Source: Paenibacillus sp. VTT E-133291 (GTDB lineage Bacteria; Bacillota; Bacilli; Paenibacillales; Paenibacillaceae). Taken from it: a stretch of DNA of 39,737 bases. Positions 33,739 to 39,737 of the stretch are shown one piece after another. Both the position numbers and the translations under genes were made by a program. The stretch covers positions 1 to 39,737 of the forward strand of contig NZ_NFVA01000065.1 in assembly GCF_002264395.1 (NCBI RefSeq), in the 5' to 3' direction. Below the pieces are notes generated by a model, which ran no database searches, was not told the origin of the DNA, and saw only the letters and a list, made by a program, of their open reading frames with translations. Every line of letters starts with the position of its first letter. The stretch's first letter is position 1.

Positions 33739-34512
33739 CTAATATTGCCCGAGAAGACCTTTCTTCATGGCTATTTTCTCGCACCGCTCAAACACAAAGA
33801 GCCCTAAAATCAAATACACTAGCGAATTTAATAGTAATACGCCATAATCTGATAAGGGCAACTCCGTTAGCGTAAGATTCTCTATCATCACTGTTCTTAC
33901 CATATTCACGCCTTTGACGAATGGAGCAAACGCCAGAAATGGTGCGACAGATATCGGAACAAATACAAGTCCCATCAAAACGAATTGGAAAATCTGTAAA
34001 AATGCTTGAATTTGTTTCACGATAACAGCCAAACCAGCAATCATAAAGCTGACCCCCACCATACTTATCATCGTAACTATAATGATTGGGATCGTAGTCA
34101 TAGGATTTAAGCTCAACCACTGCCCGGAGGTCAGCATCGCACCAAAGAGTAAAAGGATCATAATAACAGACTGTAAGCCCAATTGACTGATGATCCGCGT
34201 GAGCATGATTTTCCACACGCCCAAGGGAGACATATATAACTGTTCTAACGTTCCACGCGTCGCTTCTGTGATTACCGAATAACCAATAAAATTCATCGTC
34301 ATCATCGTTAAGCTCCAAAAGACCACACTTACAATGGAGTATTGAACATTCGTATCAAAGCTGGCCGGATCTCCTATGAACATAATTCCAAAAAATGCAG
34401 CCAGAAATATAATATAAAAAGTGGCTACTAACGCAATCGTGTTCGGTAGATAACGTTTCATCTCAATATATTCCTTACGAAAATTCGCATTAAATAAATG
34501 GAGCCATTTCAT
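33739..34512 (-). CDS. ABC-2 type exporter permease
   Basis: A 257-residue permease with six hydrophobic segments (about 22-48, 60-82, 100-125, 130-155, 170-195 and 225-247). Between the second and third is the ABC-2 family coupling region TRGTLEQLYMSPLGVWKIML. It probably dimerises and works with the ATPase encoded just upstream, whose gene overlaps it by 23 bp. Substrate is unknown; drugs, lipids or peptides are typical for this compact type. Confidence 0.88.
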   Translation of the reverse strand: MKWLHLFNANFRKEYIEMKRYLPNTIALVATFYIIFLAAFFGIMFIGDPASFDTNVQYSIVSVVFWSLTMMTMNFIGYSVITEATRGTLEQLYMSPLGVWKIMLTRIISQLGLQSVIMILLLFGAMLTSGQWLSLNPMTTIPIIIVTMISMVGVSFMIAGLAVIVKQIQAFLQIFQFVLMGLVFVPISVAPFLAFAPFVKGVNMVRTVMIENLTLTELPLSDYGVLLLNSLVYLILGLFVFERCEKIAMKKGLLGQY

Positions 34513-35473
34513 GAGTTCTACCTCCTTTCACAATCTGAATAAACACTTGTTCAAAATCAATCGTAATACGATCAATACTTTCCACCATGGTTCCTTCCTC
34601 TTTCAGGAGATCAAACAACTCGTAGATATCCTGCCCATGCTCTAAGTTCACTTCCACAATCGTTTCATGAGAGCTTGCTTTATAAGTACTTAAAGGGAAT
34701 ATACTCAACAGTTTATTCTCCTGTTCTAGGCTTAATTGCTCACCCAGCTTAATGGAATATGCCCTTGTTTCAAATAACTTAAGTAAATTCTCCACCCTGT
34801 CATCAATCACAACTTCACCTTTATTAATGATAATGGCACGGTCACACAGCTCCTGAACGACGGGCATATCATGTGAGCTAATAATGATCGTACGTCTTTC
34901 TTCCCTTACTATCGTTTTTAGAATATTACGTAATTCATAACTAACCTCAACATCCAAACCGAGCGTTGGCTCATCCAGCAAGATGACATCCGTATTAGCT
35001 AATAACGCCACAGCGATTGCCAGCTTTTGCTGCATCCCCCGGGATAATCCATTAACCAGCTCATTCTCCTTTTCTTTAAGATTGAATTGCCCTAATAATT
35101 TCTCTGTTTGATCGACTATTTGCTTCCGAGAGTACCCCCGGTTACCTGCAAAATATTCTAAATTTTCCCGTACGGTAAGACGCCAATATAAATTCCGGTT
35201 TCCCTCTAATACAGCACTAATATGCTCTAGCGCTTTCAGTCTCTTCTTGCATATATCTAAACCATTAATGGAAATAGAACCCCCATCCGATTCTAACAAA
35301 CCACAAAGCATCTTTATTGTTGATGTTTTCCCAGCCCCATTGGGGCCCAATAAACCGAGAACCTCACCACGATTTACATGAAAAGAAACATTACGAACGG
35401 CATGTATTTTCTCTTTCGTCTTTCTTTTCGCATAGACCTTGCTAATCCCCTGTACCTCTATAATTTTCTCCAC
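34490..35473 (-). CDS. ABC transporter ATP-binding protein
   Basis: An exporter ATPase of about 327 residues. Walker A is GPNGAGKTS, the signature loop is LSRGMQQKL, Walker B is VILLDEPTLGLD, and the H-loop is IISSHD. A C-terminal extension of about 85 residues follows, as in CcmA/DrrA-like drug-export ATPases. The frame is open to an ATG at 35530, but that lacks an RBS and the first 19 residues do not resemble the family; GTG 35473, behind GGGAGAGG and in front of EKIIEVQGISKVY, fits better. It is translationally coupled to the permease. A palindrome sits in its probable promoter. Confidence 0.88.
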   Translation of the reverse strand: MEKIIEVQGISKVYAKRKTKEKIHAVRNVSFHVNRGEVLGLLGPNGAGKTSTIKMLCGLLESDGGSISINGLDICKKRLKALEHISAVLEGNRNLYWRLTVRENLEYFAGNRGYSRKQIVDQTEKLLGQFNLKEKENELVNGLSRGMQQKLAIAVALLANTDVILLDEPTLGLDVEVSYELRNILKTIVREERRTIIISSHDMPVVQELCDRAIIINKGEVVIDDRVENLLKLFETRAYSIKLGEQLSLEQENKLLSIFPLSTYKASSHETIVEVNLEHGQDIYELFDLLKEEGTMVESIDRITIDFEQVFIQIVKGGRTHEMAPFI

Positions 35474-35533
35474 CTTATAACCATCCTCTCCCGTACGATT
35501 TTTAAAGAGTGATTCCATTGTTAAATTCATTTT

Positions 35534-35562
35534 ATTTTAGAATCTAAATTTAGATAACTGGC
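35534..35562 (-). promoter_or_regulatory. palindromic operator in the promoter of the ABC exporter
   Basis: The perfect 14-bp palindrome ATCTAAATTTAGAT (35542-35555) lies between a -10-like TAAAAT (35539-35534, minus strand) and a weak -35. An operator in the spacer suits a dedicated repressor or a promoter-distorting activator. No such regulator gene adjoins. The rest of the gap up to 35789 shows an imperfect CCAGATGG/CCGTCTGG hairpin at 35563-35587 and the palindrome GGTTCGCGAACC at 35761-35772, but no gene. Confidence 0.5.
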
Positions 35563-35789
35563 TCCAGATGGATACTTTCTCCGTCTGGGGGATGAGAATT
35601 GGGTATGGGATGGGTAAATTTGATTTTAAGGTGCTGGTAATCGGAGGGGTTACTCTACAAGCCGGATCCTTCGCAATGTTCGGATGAATGAACTCAGTAT
35701 GGGGATGGTACTTTATTCTCGATTCCTATGGCATAGTCACTACTCGGCATCAAAAGGTGCGGTTCGCGAACCTCAGCCTAATAACAACT

Positions 35790-35828
35790 ATGACAGCCTT
35801 TGAAATTTATAAGGGCTGTCATTTTTTA
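35790..35828. terminator. hairpin terminator
   Basis: TGACAGCC and GGCTGTCA pair across a 20-nt loop, followed on the plus strand by T6 and on the minus strand by a weaker TAGTTGTTATT. It lies 27 bp past the stop of the small membrane protein. On the plus strand no gene precedes it. Confidence 0.65.
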
Positions 35829-35854
35829 CGTAAATAAAACAAGCTACAACACCA

Positions 35855-36043
35855 TTAAAAGATCCATATGAGTAAGAAAATAACTGCAATGATTGCCACC
35901 ACAATTAAAAGATTGGTCACTTCACTCCAAAATCCGGGAACGCCTTGTGTATGATATTTCTGCGCATTGACATCATGGTTTGCTTTATGACCACCAGGGT
36001 CCGTCGTATTCGAACTAGGTCCTGGATTAAAAAAGTCTGACAT
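35855..36043 (-). CDS. small tail-anchored membrane protein (62 aa)
   Basis: A 62-residue protein with a polar N-terminal half (NPGPSSNTTDPGGHKANHDV) and one C-terminal membrane helix, LLIVVAIIAVIFLLIWIF, reaching the last residue. I use ATG 36043 because GAAGGGG is well placed; the longer frame from 36124 overlaps the upstream gene and has no RBS. Function is unknown. It follows the nucleotidyltransferase gene by 67 bp. Confidence 0.7.
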   Translation of the reverse strand: MSDFFNPGPSSNTTDPGGHKANHDVNAQKYHTQGVPGFWSEVTNLLIVVAIIAVIFLLIWIF

Positions 36044-36110
36044 AGAAATCAACCCCTTCCCATGATTACCAACCATATTATACCAGTATATTTCCTTTTT
36101 TATTAATAAA

Positions 36111-36743
36111 TCACTTAGCTCCATTCATTTGAGAATAAAAATAAGGTAAGTGTTTCTTTGATAGAGCTTTTTCGATTAGTTCTTGATCGTATCCATATTT
36201 TTGCAGTGCAGTAATAATCGCTTGTGTCCTGTCGGACCGTTGTCGTCTTAAATTAGATTCCAGTTGTATTTCTAGAGGAACCGTAGGAATAGTGTACCGT
36301 CCGATAGTTACATTCTTACAATGGTTCCAAATGAATCGCCCACCTTCCCATATCCCATCACCATCCATAGAATCAGGAATTCCCGCTGAGTTAGAGATAT
36401 GAACGACTTCCACTTTGAATCCATTGATAATCCAACTTCCCTTTGTCCACGAAAAGCCCGAAGAAAAGGTCTGAGTGTATGCAGGTTCTTCTAAAGAGGA
36501 TAACCAGTTCTCCCCATGAGGAAGTTCACATTTGTCTATCAGGGAATATTCCTTCAGAAGTTCTGCAAATTGTGCAATCCCTTCTTTATTTTTAGTATAA
36601 ATATCAACGTCTCCCGGAGTCATTTCACAGCCCTGTAAAACCGAACCCACCGAGCCAACCAAGATCCATTCTAATTTCGAATTCACTTCCGATGAAAAAT
36701 AAAGCTCACATACCTTTGACAAAGCTGTTTCCCAGCTGTTCAT
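36111..36743 (-). CDS. minimal nucleotidyltransferase-fold protein
   Basis: A 210-residue protein with a polymerase-beta-type nucleotidyltransferase core: WILVGSVGSVLQG followed by PGDVDIY supplies the GS...DxD motif, and FKVEVVHI offers the third acidic strand. A helical C-terminal part (about 155-205) ends RSDRTQAIITALQKYGYDQE. Such proteins transfer NMP to drugs, tRNA or partner toxins, or merely bind nucleotides. No HEPN partner is adjacent, so a toxin-antitoxin role is not supported. Confidence 0.75.
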   Translation of the reverse strand: MNSWETALSKVCELYFSSEVNSKLEWILVGSVGSVLQGCEMTPGDVDIYTKNKEGIAQFAELLKEYSLIDKCELPHGENWLSSLEEPAYTQTFSSGFSWTKGSWIINGFKVEVVHISNSAGIPDSMDGDGIWEGGRFIWNHCKNVTIGRYTIPTVPLEIQLESNLRRQRSDRTQAIITALQKYGYDQELIEKALSKKHLPYFYSQMNGAK

Positions 36744-36840
36744 AATTTCACCCCAAATTGACTAGTAAGTTCGAGTACATGAAACCTTAATAACCTCAGA
36801 TGCGTTAAAGAACTATACAAATTCACAGGAGGTTTTAAAA

Positions 36841-37041
36841 ATGAGATACAGTGCTGCTGGCGCGCGAATAACCTGTCCTTGTTGTCAAAACGATACCTTT
36901 GATCTGGATTATAAACTGCTTAACACAAGCGGAGCATCATTTCTAGGATTTGACTGGGCAAACAAAAACGCTGCAATCCTTATTTGTAAGAGATGCACCC
37001 ATATCTCATGGTTTATGGAAGAACCAACATCAGATAATTAA
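36841..37041 (+). CDS. small zinc-ribbon protein (66 aa)
   Basis: A 66-residue protein with two cysteine knuckles, CPCC (residues 12-15) and CKRC (about 49-52), spaced as in a zinc ribbon. The short domain between them has ASFLGFDWANKNAAILI. AGGAGG precedes ATG 36841. Similar stand-alone ribbons are annotated as nucleic-acid-binding or unknown. Its stop overlaps the stop of a convergent gene remnant on the other strand. Confidence 0.8.
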   Translation: MRYSAAGARITCPCCQNDTFDLDYKLLNTSGASFLGFDWANKNAAILICKRCTHISWFMEEPTSDN

Positions 37042-37165
37042 ACACTACCAGATTCTTCTACATCCTCATTATAAAATATATCTTTAGACCATGTGTCCTT
37101 GAGCTGGATGCAATTGTTCTTATGTATCCAGTTCAATACCTCTCGATACCCATCCTCAATTATCT
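37038..37165 (-). pseudogene. C-terminal remnant, possibly of a GyrI-like effector-binding domain
   Basis: Directly after the LysR stop, a minus-strand frame without any start codon stays open for about 42 codons and reads as genuine protein: IIEDGYREVLNWIHKNN, then LKDTWSKDIFYNEDVEE, stop at 37038-37040. The pattern of an amphipathic helix ending W-I, then a short strand with a Tyr and acidic residues, resembles the end of GyrI-like/AraC effector-binding domains. The rest of the gene is missing, evidently replaced when the LysR region arrived. Confidence 0.45.
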
Positions 37166-38049
37166 TAATGCTCTTTAGATATCGCTCCGAAATATTCTAC
37201 TACTACCTCACGAAATTCCAGAGCAGCTTGCGAAATATACCGGCTCTTGTGCCAAATCAAAGCAATCTCTCTTTCCAATTCATGATTCTCAACTTGGAGA
37301 TATTTGATATCTTCCCGTGAATTCCTTGCCGTACTTGGAATGAAGGCTAAGCCAATTTCAGCTTCCACAAGCGCACTAAGCCTTGCAGGTTCATCCCCCT
37401 CATATACATATTTAGGCACAAATCCAACCGATTGGCACACAGAGTCTATTAAATCCCGAGTTCCATAACCACTCTTAACCCCGACGAACCATTCATCTCT
37501 CAGCTCTATCAAGGATATGCTACTTCGATTAGCCAACCGATGCCCCTTTGGAACGGCTACAAGGATTGGATCGATAAATACGATTTGGCATTCGATATCG
37601 TCCCCTTCTATAGGTGGTGAGGACAAACAGAAATCCACCTCTCCTCTATCCAAAAGTGTGATCATTTCCTGCGTGGTCAGCATCTGCACATGAAATTGAA
37701 TATCAGGTCTCTTTTTTCGAAACTTGCGAAGGATATTGGGTAATGTGCTCGCGGTGGTCACCGCTAATTCAAGCGTGTTATGTTCCGGGTGAGATAAATC
37801 ACTAAGCTCCTGCTTTCCCTGCTCCAATTCAAATAAAGCTCTTTCAGCACGGCGAAGGAATCGTCTGCCGAACTCATTCAATCGCAGCTTTCTCCCTACC
37901 CGATCGAACAAAGGGACCCCAAGAGCCTCCTCCAAACGTTGAATCGTTCTACTTAGGGATGATTGAGTAACATGTAGATTTCGTGCAGCTTCAGTCATAT
38001 GCTCCAAACGAGCTACTGCGAGAAAATATTGCAATTGCAGAAGTTCCAT
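37165..38049 (-). CDS. LysR family transcriptional regulator
   Basis: A 294-residue LysR-type regulator. The N-terminal winged helix (about 1-60) has LQYFLAVARLEHMTEAARNL and LHVTQSSLSRTIQRLEE. The effector domain (about 88-290) has the two-lobed periplasmic-binding-protein pattern. It is divergent from the MFS exporter gene and therefore the likely regulator of that gene. ATG 38049 follows a modest GGAGGCG site. Confidence 0.93.
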   Translation of the reverse strand: MELLQLQYFLAVARLEHMTEAARNLHVTQSSLSRTIQRLEEALGVPLFDRVGRKLRLNEFGRRFLRRAERALFELEQGKQELSDLSHPEHNTLELAVTTASTLPNILRKFRKKRPDIQFHVQMLTTQEMITLLDRGEVDFCLSSPPIEGDDIECQIVFIDPILVAVPKGHRLANRSSISLIELRDEWFVGVKSGYGTRDLIDSVCQSVGFVPKYVYEGDEPARLSALVEAEIGLAFIPSTARNSREDIKYLQVENHELEREIALIWHKSRYISQAALEFREVVVEYFGAISKEH

Positions 38050-38060
38050 TTCACGCCTCC

Positions 38061-38112
38061 ATTCATTCCTTCAAATCAATGAGATCATAACATAAAATGC
38101 GTTGGAATGAAT
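38061..38112. promoter_or_regulatory. widely spaced inverted repeat in the LysR-MFS intergenic region
   Basis: ATTCATTCC (38061-38069) and GGAATGAAT (38104-38112) are perfect complements, 34 bp apart, symmetric within the 111-bp divergent gap. They could be the two half-sites of a LysR tetramer or of a repression loop. Confidence 0.5.
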
Positions 38113-38160
38113 AAACGAATTCAAGTACGATGAAATTAATAAGTAATGGGAGGCTTCATA

Positions 38161-39546
38161 ATGAGTGTTCGCAGCAGGTGGTTAATGATTTCAGTGGGTT
38201 TAGGGATATTATTGAATCCTTTAAATTCTTCAATGGTTTCTGTTGCTATTCCAAGGCTGCAAAATGTATTCCAGCTTGACTATACAGGTGTTTCCTGGAT
38301 CATTTTTTCTTTCTACATTGCAAGTAGTGTCGCTCAACCTGTTATGGGAAAAGCCAGCGATTTATTCGGCCGGAGGAAGATATTTCTTACTGGCCTTGTC
38401 GTATCCTTCATTGCAGGCTTATTAGCTCCAATATCCCCGAGTTTCGGGTGGCTCATCGTGTTCCGGATTGTGCAAGCCATTGGAACAAGCATGATGGTAG
38501 CCGTTGGAATGGCCATTGTACGTATTCATATTACGGAGAAACAAGCGACAGCGCTGTCTGTTTTGTCCATATTCCTGTCCGGAGCGGCAGCCATTGGACC
38601 CTTTATTGGCGGGGTCATCATTCACTGGTGGGACTGGCCCGCTATCTTTTTCGTCAATATTCCATTCGTCGTGGCGAGCTTTCTTTTATCTTGGAGAAAT
38701 ATCCCTAAGGACGAACCGTCAACAACCGTTACCCGCGGGATATCCTTTCGAAATTGTTTTAATTTGATGGATGTGACAGGAATCCTGCTCTTCACGATGG
38801 GACTGATCGCCTTACTTGTTGGATTGCTCTCAGCCAAATCATCCGGGCATGTCGCATTAGTAAATGTTATTGCCCTACTAACAGGAATCGCTTTGTTAGG
38901 AGTATTCGTCCGGCATGAGTTAAAAGCGGAGTCACCCTTTATTCCTTTGCGTACCTTTACCAAATATCCGGCGATGACTTTGGTTAATATTGAATTTATG
39001 CTCGTTAACGTACTTTTTTACTCCCTCTTTTTCGGGATTCCATCTTATTTGCAAATGGTACGGCATGTCAGTGAGTTCCAAACCGGGATTCTCATGCTAA
39101 CGCTAGGATTATGCTCGTTGATTACTGCTCCAATAGCAGGACGCTGGATCGATAGATCTGGCCCCCGGCCAGCATTGCTGGTATCCGCAATACTAATGAC
39201 ATTGGGATCGGTGTGGCTTGTCACATTAAATCAGACTTCACCGGTTATCAGTGTATGTGTGGCATTGGCTGCCTTCGGGATTAGCAATGGGTTGAACAAT
39301 GTAGGTCTGCAAGCCGCTTTGTTCCAAAGTTCTCCAAAAGAAATCATCGGTGTAGCATCGGGCTTATTTAACACATCAAGATATCTGGGAACCATACTAT
39401 CTTCCTTGTTGATAGGGATAATTATGGGAGAAAAATTCAACTTTGAGGGATTTCAAGTCCTTGGGATTATGCTCACGATCATTGCATTATCTTTGGTATT
39501 CATGAGTTGGCAGCACCGGAAGTCGGGGGAGTTCAGTAGAAGTTAA
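38161..39546 (+). CDS. MFS transporter (DHA2-like drug exporter)
   Basis: A 461-residue major facilitator protein with about 12-14 membrane helices. The first helix has the DHA2-type signature NPLNSSMVSVAIPRL, the loop 2-3 motif A is GKASDLFGRRKIF, and motif C-like GAAAIGPFIGG is near residue 145. This pattern suits proton-coupled multidrug efflux. I start at ATG 38161, with GGGAGG about 9 bp upstream, rather than at 38146. Regulation by the divergent LysR protein is likely. Confidence 0.92.
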   Translation: MSVRSRWLMISVGLGILLNPLNSSMVSVAIPRLQNVFQLDYTGVSWIIFSFYIASSVAQPVMGKASDLFGRRKIFLTGLVVSFIAGLLAPISPSFGWLIVFRIVQAIGTSMMVAVGMAIVRIHITEKQATALSVLSIFLSGAAAIGPFIGGVIIHWWDWPAIFFVNIPFVVASFLLSWRNIPKDEPSTTVTRGISFRNCFNLMDVTGILLFTMGLIALLVGLLSAKSSGHVALVNVIALLTGIALLGVFVRHELKAESPFIPLRTFTKYPAMTLVNIEFMLVNVLFYSLFFGIPSYLQMVRHVSEFQTGILMLTLGLCSLITAPIAGRWIDRSGPRPALLVSAILMTLGSVWLVTLNQTSPVISVCVALAAFGISNGLNNVGLQAALFQSSPKEIIGVASGLFNTSRYLGTILSSLLIGIIMGEKFNFEGFQVLGIMLTIIALSLVFMSWQHRKSGEFSRS

Positions 39547-39551
39547 ATTGA

Positions 39552-39624
39552 TTAATTACTAATAAGTTCGCTGATTTCTTCATAAGTCATTTCAGTTGTC
39601 ACTTTCGTTAACTAAAGTTTTCAT
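39552..39624 (-). pseudogene. tiny frameshifted ORF (about 23 residues) with strong start signals
   Basis: ATG 39624 is preceded by a near-perfect GGAGGTG box and starts MKTLVNES, but stops after 10 codons at 39592. One base over, the downstream frame reads VTTEMTYEEISELISN and ends at TAA 39552-39554. Removing the shift gives a continuous acidic peptide. A promoter lies just upstream. It may be a small peptide gene with an indel or, less likely, a leader peptide. Confidence 0.4.
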
Positions 39625-39660
39625 TCAAACACCTCCAAATTATGGGGCTTGCCTAGCACT

Positions 39661-39688
39661 AGTATATGCTAAAACAACCCTTAAACAA
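39661..39688 (-). promoter_or_regulatory. promoter of the tiny ORF
   Basis: On the minus strand TTGTTT (39688-39683) and TATACT (39666-39661) are 16 bp apart, about 37 bp before the start codon at 39624. Confidence 0.5.
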
Positions 39689-39737
39689 AGAAAGTCTCTA
39701 TGACCATTCTGAACTGTGACCCGTAAGATGGAAACTT

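Noticed and set aside
33788..34318. Second minus-strand ORF (176 codons) inside the ABC permease gene
   Set aside because: It is a frame shadow of the permease with a Tyr/Asp-rich nonsense composition and no start signals.
35563..35854. Small RNA ending at the 35790-35828 terminator
   Set aside because: There is a good plus-strand hairpin with T6, but I see no convincing promoter, and the same hairpin can serve the minus-strand gene that ends 27 bp away.
36111..36743. MNT/HEPN-type toxin-antitoxin module
   Set aside because: The nucleotidyltransferase fold is present, but the neighbour is a tail-anchored small protein without HEPN motifs.

Overview
The window reads as a chromosomal stretch of a low-to-mid GC Gram-positive spore-former, most likely Paenibacillus or a close relative. 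The evidence is strong AGGAGG-type ribosome binding sites, many TTG/GTG starts, a fruR-fruK-fruA cluster with a CcpA-like cre site, YesM/YesN-type two-component genes, YitT and AI-2E membrane proteins, and dense U-tailed terminators. I see no rRNA, tRNA, insertion sequence, prophage or CRISPR array.

Layout. 1-1440 is decayed DNA: a 51-bp tandem array, an AIM24-family pseudogene (one stop codon, one frameshift), and a degraded partial copy of the YitT gene that stands intact 1.5 kb further on. 1.6-4.2 kb holds a TrhO-type tRNA hydroxylase, the YitT protein with a long leader, and a Crp/Fnr regulator. 4.5-8.5 kb is the fructose operon fruR-fruK-fruA with a promoter, a cre-like site and FruR-like direct repeats. 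8.6-16.5 kb is a mixed housekeeping and stress set: AI-2E transporter, uracil-DNA glycosylase, RNase H with an N-terminal hybrid-binding domain, a lipoprotein, a DJ-1/PfpI protein coupled to an AlkC-like glycosylase, a nitrilase-family protein and small unknowns.

16.5-29.2 kb is a carbohydrate island. A Gfo/Idh/MocA oxidoreductase and a sugar-phosphate isomerase/epimerase family protein form a coupled pair divergent from an AraC regulator. Next comes a minus-strand operon of solute-binding lipoprotein, two permeases and a GH112 phosphorylase (galacto-N-biose/lacto-N-biose type), divergent from a YesM-like sensor kinase and a YesN-like response regulator. The simplest reading is sensing and import of a beta-galactosyl disaccharide, then intracellular phosphorolysis to galactose 1-phosphate and a free second sugar. 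The sensor kinase carries a one-base frameshift inside its second membrane helix, so the switch may be broken in this isolate, or the base may be an assembly error.

29.2-39.7 kb contains DinB and WYL-domain genes, a stand-alone F420-gamma-glutamyl-ligase-like protein, a MetE C-terminal-like methyltransferase, a two-gene ABC exporter with a palindrome in its probable promoter, a small tail-anchored protein, a minimal nucleotidyltransferase, a zinc-ribbon protein, a LysR regulator divergent from an MFS exporter, and at the edge a promoter plus strong RBS driving a tiny frameshifted ORF. The most unusual signals are the 51-bp-period repeats at three separate intergenic loci, the cluster of gene wrecks, the orphan F420-ligase-like protein and the GH112 locus. 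I did not find a clearly undescribed defence or biosynthetic system.
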